Source: Spinellus fusiger
Taxonomy: Eukaryota; Mucoromycota; Mucoromycetes; Mucorales; Phycomycetaceae
NCBI GenBank assembly: GCA_025094145.1
Contig: JALLLS010000004.1
Location: forward strand, 186,001 to 250,000
Reading direction: 5' to 3'
Length of the DNA: 64,000 nt
In this document: in pieces, positions 10,509 to 22,184 of the stretch
Layout: each line of letters starts with the position of its first letter
Numbering within the stretch: position 1 is the first letter of the stretch
The notes under the pieces: generated by a model
Told to the model about the DNA's origin: nothing
The model's database searches: none
Seen by the model: only the letters and a program-made list of their open reading frames with translations
Made by a program: the position numbers and the translations under genes

Positions 10509-12883
10509 AGATTTTAATATATGGGCTGTGGTGACTGGCCTAACCAGGAGAACGTCTGCTCGATAGTATTCTCCACACTGCAGCAGTGTTCATTGAATCG
10601 CCGTTTATGAGATGACATGTATCAAATAGTGTGCATCTACCAATAGATTTAACAAGATGGAATAGTGTATTATAACGCCATAGCTCACTGATGTTTCTTT
10701 ATAGGTCTATTGCATTCAAAACAATAGAATCTACACTCTATAGACTGTTGGTACTATAGAAAGAAAGAAAAAAAGAAAGAGACCAGACTGTGTCCATCCT
10801 AAACCTTTGGCTGTGACCAACATCTACTTTGTTGTATGGCCTATCATCAGCAATAGCAAACTTATTTCACTCTCAAGAAAGAGTAGGTCTTCTTCTGCTT
10901 TGTATCAATGCATAGATCAAATGTTTATTATTATTATTATTATTATAGAGTGCAAATAGTGGATCTGTTGAGTGCAGCTCATTCTTTATTGCAGTAGGAT
11001 AGCCCTTATTTACACATCTACAGGTGTAGGTGCTGCCGCTTTCCTATAGAATTAAACAAGGAAGAACCATAACAATAGGTTGATGGCTAAAACACAAGCC
11101 ATTGTTATCCAACCCCCGACAGACACTCTTTTAACTGTGGAATGAAGCAAAACTCCTTTTGTAGAAAACATTGGAGAATAGAAAACAAGGAAATATCATA
11201 GGAACACAGTTACAAACATAATGAGCTTCCTAGTCAGTGTTTCACCCTTTATTATTGATGATACATACCATCTCACTCTATATAAATAAAATAAATAAAT
11301 AAAGAGAATGTATTCAAGTGAGAGAGATAGAATAAGGCATAAATGAGAAAATGACTCATGAAATAGATCCTAAATCATTAACTTCCTAAAAAGAAGAGAG
11401 AAGGAAGAGAGAAAGAAGAGTCTTTTTATACTATGGTTCTGCTATGATTGGAATTAGCTAGTAAAATAGGGTCTTTCTCATCTACTCTTTTTATCGTCAG
11501 ACCATGTTATTCTATTCAACGAGTTTCTTCCTTACTGTCTGTAATGGTGGACACTCTCTATGCTGATCTACAGAACATCGCTGATGCTTCATGTAGTATT
11601 CAATGTAACAATCTAATGCTGAGCTTGTGCTTTTAGTGTGTTTATTTGTAGAACTTACCCAAGCTAGATAAGAGTACAAGCAAATGACATATTGGCTCAT
11701 TCTTTTGTCTGACAAGGTATGCAGTGGAGCATTATCTCTTGCTGAGAAGGTTTATCCAGTGAATACTAAACTATAAAAGTGGGTTGGATTGGTCTTTTTC
11801 ATATTTCCTCAATTGAATACGTTAATTACATAATAAATCAACTTTTTCATAAATGAGTAGGCTTTCATTTTTGGCTTATTTCTGAGAAAACACACTGAAC
11901 CAACTGCTTTTGTAAAAAAATAAGAGAAAGAAATGCATCATCTTGGGTGTTTTTTGTAAAGTAAACTGTGATATTGGCTATACTAGGTTATTACTATTAT
12001 TTATCCATACCCATTCTTTTCAAGTCTAGATCTATTCAAGGATAGTTTATTACACATTCCTCTCATTTGTACCTTATACTGTGTTGGCTATGCCATGACA
12101 TAATTTTCATCTGTCTATTCTTATGGTGTCATCGTCCCTTGCCGCTGTTAGCTCTAGTCTCTCTTGTTTGCTGTTCCTATAGCAACTGTACATGCTAGGG
12201 CGACACTTGTATCTTCTCTTTATGAAATCACCCTACATGCTCTAAGAATCCACCTATTTTTTTGTGTTTTACTTTTAAGAATTTAAAAATTAAAAATTAA
12301 AAATTAAAAATTAAAAACACACATTTCCTGGAATATGTATGTTCTTCTGATCATTCTGTGGACTACTTACTGTCAATTGAACATCAATAGATCTATGAGC
12401 CCCAATTAATCTAATGACACCATCGCTGTTTAAATGCCAGATATCCTTGTATGAATACAGGCCAATCAATAACAATTCTATCTCCGAGCCACGAGTCCCT
12501 TATGTGGTAAAAATCTAGGTATTATTATATTACACAATACTCTAAAACAGAGAATAAACTTTAATTGAATAAATGCACCAGGATTATTCACGTGACTTAT
12601 TTACAGACACTGTAGCCTCAAGTCCAATGCCCTTGAAATGACAGTCTAGTTTTCCTTTTGTTTTGTATCAGGTTTGCCTTGCCCCTTGTTTTATTTCTTC
12701 CTGAGGATGGGGTAGGGTTTATAATGATGAAGAATGAGTTTATCTTTAGAGAGAAAGATTTTTCTTCTCTTTGTTATAATAATAATACTAAGAATAATAC
12801 TAAGAATAGTCTTCTTGGCAGTCTCAGTGCTAAAGATATATAATTCACAAAGAGTAAAATAGATCCGGTTCTTCAATTGAGTA
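10509..12883. other. Intergenic, AT-rich
   Basis: No convincing gene on either strand; open frames are short and have no recognisable domains. It contains an ATT run (about 10928-10946), AAATA runs (about 11285-11303) and an AAATTAAA repeat (about 12282-12317). A transposon insertion bounds it on the right. Confidence 0.45.
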
Positions 12884-13123
12884 CAGTACGGCTGGTAAAT
12901 GTTGTCACTGAAAAATAATTCCCAAAAACCATAATGTCCATTTAGGCAAATATGATTATCAATTTAAATAAATAAAATAAATAAATAAATAAATAAATAA
13001 AATAAATAAAATAAATAAATAAAATAAATAAATAAATAAAATAAATAAATAAACACCTTGACAGATTTTATTAAAAGTAAATAGCGAATTTTATAGCAGA
13101 ATGTCAGTTATATTATGGAGGTT

Positions 13124-13355
13124 TATTCTTGATTTTGAATCGCTAATTGCTTCTACTAGTCTTGGTTGTTTAAGTGTATTCGCCAGCGTAATCAATCAAT
13201 CATATTCGGTGATCTGGGTATTAATCAGTCCCGTCTGCAAGGTTGTTGTGTTTTGCAAGTTGATCTGATGATGGTGCAAAGTTAAGATATATAGATGTTA
13301 AACAGTTGCATCACTACCATACAGATTATCTTGAATTGACAGACAGAGATTGCAG
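13124..13355. repeat. Left arm of 232-bp perfect palindrome
   Basis: This is the exact reverse complement of 13481-13712: paired coordinates sum to 26836 at both ends, so there is no indel. The 125-bp spacer is 13356-13480. It abuts the left transposon arm at the short shared sequence ATTC. Confidence 0.9.
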
Positions 13356-13480
13356 ACTCTCAGGCATTCGCCCATACTTCTGTAGGCCATGGGCAGCAGA
13401 GTGTTTTATTATGTGTTTGGCTAGTCTCGGTCAAAATTTGAGTAGTCCACTTGACCCCTTAATTGCACTTGGACTGTTTC

Positions 13481-13712
13481 TCTGCAATCTCTGTCTGTCA
13501 ATTCAAGATAATCTGTATGGTAGTGATGCAACTGTTTAACATCTATATATCTTAACTTTGCACCATCATCAGATCAACTTGCAAAACACAACAACCTTGC
13601 AGACGGGACTGATTAATACCCAGATCACCGAATATGATTGATTGATTACGCTGGCGAATACACTTAAACAACCAAGACTAGTAGAAGCAATTAGCGATTC
13701 AAAATCAAGAAT
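13481..13712. repeat. Right arm of 232-bp perfect palindrome
   Basis: This is the inverted partner of 13124-13355. A 74-residue open frame (13642-13866, MITLANTLKQPRLVEAISDS) starts inside this arm and runs into the element's unique interior. It has no domain I recognise. Confidence 0.9.
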
Positions 13713-14698
13713 ATGTATTACGAAAAGAGAGTATGCAGATTTGCTCGCTACTGAGACCGCATTTGATACAGAAGCACTTGATAATAATGAAGAGAACGAT
13801 GATTTCCTTAGTGTTGTAACCTCAGATAACTCAGCATCCGATATAGTAGTTGTGACAGGGAAATAAAGACGAAGATTATGAAGCAGCGATGAATTTTGTA
13901 GCTAAATTCAAGCAAGAAAGAGCAGAAAAGAAAGAGCAGAAAAAGGAAAAAGAATGGATTGGGCAGCCTTTATGAAAGAGGGAAAAGATAGATTGAAATA
14001 CAAAAATCCCAACTCACTTCGTCATCAATTTTATAAGTACATTAAAAGCAAAAGCAAAAGCAAAAGCAAAAAAAAAAAAAAACTAGTGTTTTCTCTCCCA
14101 AACATTTAATAAAAATCATCTATAAGCTCTATCATAGGATTACCAATATCTTGCAAATATGTTAACGCAGTCACACAAAGAATCAAAATGTGTATACAAC
14201 AAAAACGGCCACAACCGCAACCACACAAATCCATACACATTATGATTGGCGGTATTTTAATTTTACTCATTAGATTAAGTATTTAGTAGTGCAGAGTGTT
14301 GGAGTTTTGGAAGTCTTCCAATGTACTAGTTAGCGATCTGTATGGCTTTTGCAATCACTCCAAGCGGCAAACAATAAATTACTATCACAACTTACATCTT
14401 GGTATTTTTACTCGAATAAACTTCCATAATATAACTGACATTCTGCTATAAAATTCGCTATTTACTTTTAATAAAATCTGTCAAGGTGTTTATTTTATTT
14501 ATTTATTTTATTTTATTTTATTTTATTTATTTAAATTGATAATCATATTTGCCTAAATGGACATTATGGTTTTTGGGAATTATTTTTCACAGTGACAATC
14601 ATTTTTGCCCAAACTGACAATTAATTTCAATAACTGCCATTTTATTTTGGCTTAGTGATATTTATTTTTCAGTGACAACATTTACCAGCCGCACTGTA

Positions 14699-16013
14699 TA
14701 AAGGTATTGGTGTTTATGTCTATCACTTGCCTGTGGATGGTTTTTAAACTGTTTGAGAGTAGCCAATAGCAATTCACTCATGTTTTATTCTTTTATGCTA
14801 TTCTATCTTAATTCATCATCGCCACCAAGTGCCCCAGAGTGAGTTCTGCAGTAGACCTATAGAGTCAATGCACTTGTCTACTTATGAACACCATGGAACC
14901 TGGTATTGTGTTTCTGAATGGAAGACGGGTGTTGAATCCCTCTTCTTTGGAGCTTATAATGTATCAGCTGTGTTTTCATTAGTCAAAGTCTATTCAGCGT
15001 AGGCTAAACAACAAAAGATATTCATGCAGTTATAGATAACAAAAAGGATATTGTAACATGTTTTCATTCCACAGCTTGGACCTATTTTGTTACACCTGCT
15101 CTCTTGCGTAGTACTGTTTGGATGTCTCTGATGAGAGGATTTATACTTTTATGATCAAATCTGTTGATATTGTTTTGCCTTTTGTTGAATCCATTCAAGC
15201 TAGAAAGAAAGAAGAAACAATAATACTAAAACCAACACTGCTAATATTATTATTATTATTATTACTACTACTACTATTATTACTACTATTATTACTACTA
15301 CACACTAACCACCACCACACTGTCTCCTTTCTCCTTTCTTTCTTCATGACTGGCCAAGTACTGCTGTGCATTATCACACCAATATCATTGGTGCTACTAA
15401 GAATAAGAGAAGAAATGACCCTCTTTATTGCACCTGTCTCTCTGCAAGGCTAATTATAGAAGGTACCACTCTTTGTCCTACCAGCAAAAGGCGCATCGGC
15501 CATGCTCGGATGACTAGCGTCAGACTCGTTTTCTGTTTCTGTTTCTGTTTCTGTTTCTGTTTCTGTTTCTGTTTCTGTTTCTGTTTCTGTTTCTGTCCAT
15601 AGATTCTGCTATTTTTTTATTTATTTTTTATTTCAGTGAAAATATATATTTATAAAAACAAAAGACCCTACCCTGTTTATTTTATATTTTATATTTTACT
15701 AATAACAAGAAAGAAAGAAAGAAAGAAAGAAAGAAAAAAGCAAGTAGCCTGCCAATGAACCGTCTCAATGATAGTCAATGATAACAAATGATAACAAATC
15801 AACAGTCAATCAACAGTAAATTACGGTTTATCCTTGGAAAAATAAAAAAGTTGTGTTACAAAATGCGAACAAAAGAAGAGATTTTATTGTACAGAGCTTG
15901 GAATAAGAATATATAAAATATATAGAATATATATAGAATATATATAATATATACATATAAATATAAAAAATAAAATAAAAACAAAATAAAAAAAGAGCAT
16001 CAAAATAGGAGCA
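14699..16013. other. Intergenic with several microsatellites
   Basis: Between the transposon and the 3' end of the CSL gene. It contains TTA/CTA trinucleotide runs (about 15241-15302), a TTTCTG hexanucleotide tract (about 15530-15596) and a GAAA tract (about 15708-15736). Very AT-rich DNA follows to 16010. No gene supported. Confidence 0.5.
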
Positions 16014-18327
16014 TCAAAACTCATAAAAGCTTTCTGTCTTGAAGACAACCCCATCGTTTCTTACAAGCACCAAAGGCAATTGATGATGTGTGCCTTCATT
16101 CATAAAATCAATAAAAGGACTTTGAAGCAGTTCATTGGTACTAGGCACAATGCAACAAAGTGTATTGTTGTGGTACTCTGTCACCATCTGGATGTTTCCA
16201 ATCCACACACATATATCACTTGAGAGATTTTCTCCTGTGAGCACAAGCTTATTGCCTCTACTAGTAGAGTTTCTGTGAGGGGTTGTGTCACTGCCAGTGT
16301 TGGGAGAGGTAGTGTCACTGGGATGGCTGCTGCTGCTGATGGTGGGAGAACCTTCTTCCTCTGTGAAATACACCTTTTCAGATAGCATTGGGAAGGGTGT
16401 CATCGACTGGATGTCCGTTGTGTTGGAAAGGGGAGAAGGAGTCCAGAAGGTATAGGTAGCACAATCAGTACCCACAATCGTCCAAATGGCAGCATCCGAG
16501 ACATCTTCTGTCCAACAGGCGCCATGTGTGCCTTGGACATCCGAGGAGAGCAGACGCTGATGAATGTTGGAGTGACTTCCTCTGCGGGGGGCAGGATGCT
16601 CAAAGTCTGTAGAAAGAACATCATTCAAGGAGTTGACACGACGGCGATTCTTGGCCATCACTGAGGAATGAAGTTTAGCAGACATGGAGGTGGATTTTGT
16701 CACATCACAAGAGACACGGCGCTTACGCACTGCCCTGCCATTCTCCTGAGACACCACAGAAGAGAGAAGATCTTGGCAGTAAGGCACAAAACTGTGGGGT
16801 TCAAAACAGGGTGGAAACATGCGAGGAGTTGTTGTTCTGTGCATGCCCACAACATCGTTCAGACAGGCAAGGTACGTAATGGGGTCTGTTGTGTGAGGAA
16901 GGGACCAAGCAAAGGCCTCATTGCTGGTGCTACTTGGAGGAGGAGGAGGAAGTGGTGGTGGTGGAGATTCCTTTACGAGAGGATCTTGTACAATTTGAAA
17001 TGCAATCTTGTGGAGCTGGGAAACAGGATCCCCTAGGGCTTCATCGCCATGTTCGCCTCCTGCATCACACAAAGGACCCAATCGATTACCACCTTGGACA
17101 AGACTGCCGCGATCTGCCTTTCGAATGATCATCACTGGACTCACAAGGCCCGTCGTGACACATTGGAGAACAATGGCTTGATTATAGAGAATGGCCGTGG
17201 GCTGGTCGGAAGAGAGTCGGAGAGCAACGGCAGGAGGAGGTGGCAAGCCAGCAGTTGCATGGGCAGAAGAGGAGGACGCTGGCTGAGAAGGCATGGATGT
17301 GTCAGTGCTCTTTTTATCGGCTATCCAGATAATAAAGGGATCCCATGAACCTGTACGGGTGACGAAGCACGCTCCTGTGTCTTTGCTTCCCATTGACACA
17401 CAGAGATACTTGGTGGATACTGTTTGGGATCGTATGCGGTTGAACAGAGCCACTGTGGTGCCATGGTGGATGCATAGCTCCATATTGCGTGCACTCTGTC
17501 TTTTCTTGGAGGGTTTGCTAATGACCTTGATGCCCTGACTAGCGAATGTCCCCAGATACAGTCCATTGGTCAATTGAATCTTGACATTCACCTCCACTCT
17601 CTTGCGCTTCTCATCTACATCACTGATGTGCAGTTGTTTTGAGACGCACTTCCCAGACAGTGACTTTTCATCGGCTGCAACAGCTGCACTGCTTTCGGCT
17701 GCATCGAGAATGCCACCCGAGGCATACCAGTCAATCATGCCTACTTGGGACGAGGCCTCTCCTGAGATGTGGACAGTGATCTTGGGAGGGTATTTAGCGT
17801 GGTCTTCTCGAGGAGTCTTGCAGCTGCGAGTCCACCAAGCAGAGCCCTGGAGCAGTGTAGAGGGAGGGGGACAGAGGAATCTATCAAAGTCAGCAACAGG
17901 CGTCTTTTGCTTGTTCTACCTTTTTTCTGTTCCATAGCTCTTCTGTGCTACCTTACTGGTTAATATCATGATGGTATGTTCGTTTTGTAGGCTGGTGGGG
18001 TCTCTCAGGAGATAGTCCTGGACTGCTGATTGTATGCAAGAAGAGGACATCCATAGGTTGGTGTTTTCAGCGAGGGTGATAAGAGGGTCTTCAGGTGCTG
18101 TAAGAGGAGTGATGGGAGGAGAGGAGACAGGGGAGAGTGACATCATGGACATCATGCTAGGTGTGTGAGGCTCTCTCTTGGGTACGATGGCGTGTTCAGT
18201 AAGAGAGAGAGGATGGGAGGGGTGGAGTGGGTAGAGTGATGGGTGGTGGTAGAGTGTGTTTTTTAAGTCTTCTTCCTGCTTTATGGGAGTGGGTGGGTAG
18301 TGGTATGAATCCATGGCCTGTGCCTGT

Positions 18328-18380
<53 letters not shown>

Positions 18381-19264
18381 TAGGCTATAGTCCATAGAAC
18401 TGATTCTGTCCAGTGTGTCCAGTGTGTCCAGTGTGTCCAGTGTCCAGTGTGTCCAGTGTCCAGTGTGTCCAGTGTGTTGAATTTGTCCATTGTGTTGACG
18501 GACTCCATAGACTCCATAGGCTCCACTACTTCCATTGACTGTAACTGCACTGGATCTCTTTCGCCTTGAGTCGGTTGATTCAACAGCCACTCTGTAATGC
18601 CCTGTAGCTCATTAATTTCAAAGGACAGGTCAGTGGGCTGGGAGCAAAGAGGCATTGGCTGAGGATGAACACGTCCCTCGAGCATGTCATCCTGCATAGG
18701 ATTCTGCATCAGATAGGAAGAAAGAGAAGAGACTGGAGTGTCATAAATGCCCAGTGAGTTCATCTGGAAGCTGCCCTGCTCCTCCTCTGAATTGAGGGCT
18801 TCCAAGAAACTAGGTGTAAAAAAAACAGGTGTGCTTGGACCTGCCGACACTTGTGACAGTCCATCGAGCCGAAGAGAGTGCATACAGGACGGGTGGGTCC
18901 TATGGAATGGTGTTGTGTAATTCGAGGAGGAAGAAGACCACGATGAAGGCATAGAGTTCAGCATTGGATGCACCTCTGTTTCCCATGCATGTTCATATTT
19001 TATAAAGGGAGGTTCTTCCAATTCATTCACAGCTGCTACTGAGTGACGCCGCAAGACATCATGCATTGACTCGGTTTTGCCTTCTTCCTGCAGAATGGAC
19101 TCGGTCACCGCCAGACAGCCATAAGGATCCATCGACAGTTGAGGGGAGTTGGGAGAAGAATTAACATAGTCAGACCAAGAGGAGAACGGCTTGACGTCAT
19201 TAAAGTCCTGTTTTCTCTTACGGGACATGTCTGCAAAGATATCAGCGGTATTTAATGTTGTCAT
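16014..19264 (-). CDS. CSL-family transcription factor (CBF1/Su(H)/Lag-1)
   Basis: A sequence-specific nuclear DNA-binding protein. The Rel-like N-terminal domain starts at KSYGTEKRFLCPPPS (across a 46-nt intron near 17890-17934) and continues through TVHISGEASSQVG. The linker and beta-trefoil keep SKPSKKRQSARN, GTTVALFNRIRSQTVSTKYL, GSKDTGACFVTRTGSWDPF and DAGGEHGDEALGDPVSQLHK, all hallmark CSL segments. A long fungal insertion separates this from the C-terminal Rel-like Ig domain (NKLVLTGENLSSD ... SFYEF stop). The N-terminus (start 19264, MTTLNTADIFADMSRKRKQ) is an extended, Ser/Pro-rich region. The N-terminal frame and the DNA-binding frame differ, and the switch lies at about 18390-18590 in or beside a tandem repeat; an intron or a repeat-length frameshift must explain it. 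Fungal CSL proteins exist without Notch; their role in this organism is unknown. Confidence 0.9.
18303..18478 (-). repeat. Coding hexanucleotide (Gln-Ala) and adjacent Leu-Asp-Thr minisatellite in CSL gene
   Basis: About 18310-18378 is (CAGGCT)n on the coding strand, encoding alternating Gln-Ala. About 18415-18478 is a run of CTGGACACA nonamers with two copies shortened to seven bases (CTGGACA). Those two shorter units shift the reading frame through the array. Confidence 0.85.
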
Positions 19265-20128
19265 CTGTCTATCGCCAGCGATTAAAAATAAAAAGGCACA
19301 GCGCAAGCAATACGAACGGACGCTAAAGAATTTCTCAAAAGAAGATACAATGTTGGTTATAAAAGAAGATATAAAAAAAAGACAACCAAAGAAGCGTATA
19401 AAATAGAGAAAAATAGAGAGAGAGAAAAAGAAGCGTATAAAATAGAGTAATAAAAAAAAAGACAAACCTTGTCAACCCAAAAGATCATCCCATTTTTAAA
19501 CAGAAAAAATAAGGGCATGACACCAGCACCAAAAGAGTGCCCGCTAGCATTGGCTTTGGAATGGAACGCCGACATGAGGAAAAAAAAAAGAAAAGGTGGA
19601 GGACTCGGTGCTGATAGACAATCATATGATATTTATGCTTGAATGACACTAGTAGAAATCCTGCTAGAAAATGAAGGGGAGATGAAGGGGAGATATTATA
19701 AGTATAGACAAGTATAGACACTAAGAATATAGACACTAAGAATATGGATACTATGCTAGATAATAGAATAGATAATAGAATAGATAATAGAATAGATAAT
19801 ATAAGTGTTATTATAATAGATACTATGATATATACTATGATATATACTATGATAGATAATAGAATAGATAATAGAATAGATAATAAAGATAATAAATAAT
19901 AGACAATAGATAACAGATAATAGACAATAGATAACAGATAATAGACAATAGATAACAGATAATAGACAATAGTTAACAGATAATAGACAATAGTTAACAG
20001 ATAATAGAATAGTTATTACAGTTATTATCATGACAAGTATAGCTATTATCATTATCACTATCATAATGATCATAACATCATTAATAATAGTTAGTCTACT
20101 TATCAGCAAATGGACTGTTAAAAATACA

Positions 20129-20173
<45 letters not shown>

Positions 20174-20245
20174 CTTATTCATGCTACTGACTCCGAACCA
20201 ACACCAGTCGCTCTTCTTTTCTCTTCTTCTGTCTATCCGTTGGGC
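19265..20245. other. Divergent intergenic region between CSL and KICS2
   Basis: Head-to-head promoter interval. About 19744-20010 is a degenerate tandem of TAATAGA / ACAATAGATAACAGATAATAG units, and 20129-20172 is an (AC)n dinucleotide run. Apparent open frames here are repeat artefacts. Confidence 0.6.
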
Positions 20246-21957
20246 ATGGAGCTGTGTGTCTGTAATCTGAAAGCACTCGGTGCGTTTGACTATGTGGCTG
20301 CTACCAAACTAGCCACCCGCCTTATAAAGGTGTACCAGCCACTTGGCAACCTCTTCATTAAACTTGGCAGTGGTGAAGGTCTCTACACTCAACTGTCTTA
20401 TATGAAGCCAAAGTGGTTTATGAGAAAAGACTCTGTAAGGCACTCTGGGTGTCCATGAGAAAAAGACTCACCACAATAGTTTGTGCTCTCTCATTACGCC
20501 AACCTCACAGAAGACATAACACGAGAAATAACAGTACTGGAGGCGTCTCCTATGCTTGTTCTTCCCATGGCAAAGTCAACACTTGTTTTGCTACTCTATA
20601 GTATGAGTGAGTTTTGTCAAGCACGACAGCGACTTATTGCCATGTAAGAGAAAGAAAGAGATGGATCGATTAGCAGGGACAAACGGGTAGTGAACAAGGC
20701 AAGAACTTACTTTATGTATGTGTGTATGTGTATGTATTTCTATTTCTATTTCTATGCACAGATACCAATCCATGGCAGCTCAGAGCAATTACACAGCTAC
20801 AACTTCAATGATAAAAGAGCTCGTCTCTATTGATATAGCCTATAAAGAAGCCTGTATTGGAGACACATTGGATCTATTAGGAACAGGCATAGAGAAAGAG
20901 ATCAGTATTCTTCTCTCTCTGCTCAGAGCACGCATTGCTGTCATTGATTATGCGTTTCAAGATGCCTGTATTGCTCTGTTTGTAGCCAAACAAGACATCT
21001 ACCATTGGAAGATGCTCTGTGAAGAACAAGACTATCTAGAGGTAATCGTGATAGGTGAATCCCCTAATAACCTCTTCTTCTGCTGTAGAAAACCCTTCTT
21101 TCTCATGAACAGTCCCGAGATACCCTGTCTTGGCGATTAACACTGTTTGGAAACACATCCGATGTAAGTCAGTCTTCTTACTCTAATATATAAGATAGCA
21201 AATACATTAACACACATACAAGATGAAACAGAAACAGGGACATTCCTGGCCTCATACTCTGCGATGGATGGCACGCTACTTGGATAACCTGACTGCCAAA
21301 ATGACCCTCTATTTCAGTTCATTGCTTGTCCCCAAAGAGAGTCTCATAACAGAGGAAGATCCTGAAAAGGCACTATGGAAAGGACTGCAGGTGGACTACC
21401 ATGACCAGTAAGTAGGGAAAACACATCCTAGGGGTAGGTGTGGATTGCAGCTTATATTCAGTAGCTGTGTTATGCCAGGATTTGTACTTTTAGCAGACGT
21501 TCCAATGCATTCAGCATCAGTTTAGTCTATGAAGTCACCTCTACACCCTTTTATCCTCAAGGCTATGTTTGCTCAGACACACCCTATGAAGCGCCTCAGG
21601 GAATTCACTCTTTCCCTTTCATTTACTGCTATCCAAAGGTAAGCAGTATCTGCCAACCATTACAGCTCACACACAAGGCAATAGCAACCTCCCAAAGATC
21701 ATCTGCCAAATATCATCTCTATCATTCAAGGATGTCACCAGAAACTCAATGATCCCAAGGGAAGCCCTGTCTATTTCTATGATAACAAAATCACAAGTAC
21801 CTATTACTTTATGCGTGTGGATGAGCATGTTGTTTTTGTGATTATCTATCTGGACAGACATCTCCATGCTGAGCCCCCCACCAGTGACTTTATGGTGTCC
21901 GTTGTGTCTTCTCTGCGCGGGTCTGCTGTGATTGCAGAGCTAGTACGGATGGACTGA
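20246..21957 (+). CDS. KICS2: KICSTOR complex subunit 2 homologue (KICS2 / C12orf66 family)
   Basis: A multi-exon plus-strand gene. Splicing yields an N-terminal helix set (LGAFDYVAATKLATRLIKVY, YMKPKWFMRKDS), then after a 45-nt intron FVLSHYANLTEDITREI and FCQARQRLIAIYQSMA. Next come DIYHWKMLCEEQDYLE, a conserved MTLYFSSLL segment, PYEAPQGIHSFPFIYCYPK, HLPNIISIIQGCHQKL and the C-terminal FYDNKITSTYYFMRVDEH ... SVVSSLRGSAVIAELVRMD stop. The order and the FYDxKxxSTYxxxR block follow the human KICS2 family. In animals KICS2 is part of KICSTOR, which holds GATOR1 at the lysosome so that TORC1 can be shut off when amino acids or glucose fall. The start at 20246 is the first in-frame ATG in an open exon; an upstream exon is possible. 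Confidence 0.85.
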
Positions 21958-22184
21958 TGGGATAGCTAGTACTAGCATGGCTCGTAGAATGCTGCGATTA
22001 AAACAGACACTCTAGACACTCTAGACACTAGGAACAAAGGAAGATTGCTGCTGTTTTTATTGATTTATGGGTTAAGCTACAGGAGTGCATAGATTTCTTA
22101 CTAGTAAAATGAAGGATGCAATGGAAAGAAACAAGAGATGAAAGAAAGAGAGAGAGTGTGTGTGTATTTTATAGATCTACAAGA

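Larger units (their letters stand above)
12884..14696. mobile_element. Foldback Tc1/mariner-like transposon (1813 bp, TA target duplication)
   Basis: Both ends read CAGTRCGGCTGGTAAATG inward and are flanked by TA dinucleotides (12882-12883 and 14697-14698), the Tc1/mariner signature. The left arm (12884 to about 13128) pairs with the right arm (about 14416-14696). Both include an AAATA-repeat tract and a segment ending at a CAGTTATATTATGGA motif. The right arm holds about 95 bp that are missing from the left arm. Inside, a second, perfect inverted repeat (13124-13355 against 13481-13712) surrounds a 125-bp spacer. The remaining interior (13713-14415) has broken frames such as MNFVAKFKQERAEKKEQKK and no DDE motif, so the element looks non-autonomous. 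Confidence 0.85.

Noticed and set aside
19756..20169. Long Ile/Tyr/Val-rich frames beside the KICS2 gene
   Set aside because: Translations of TAATAGA and AC repeats, not protein-like.
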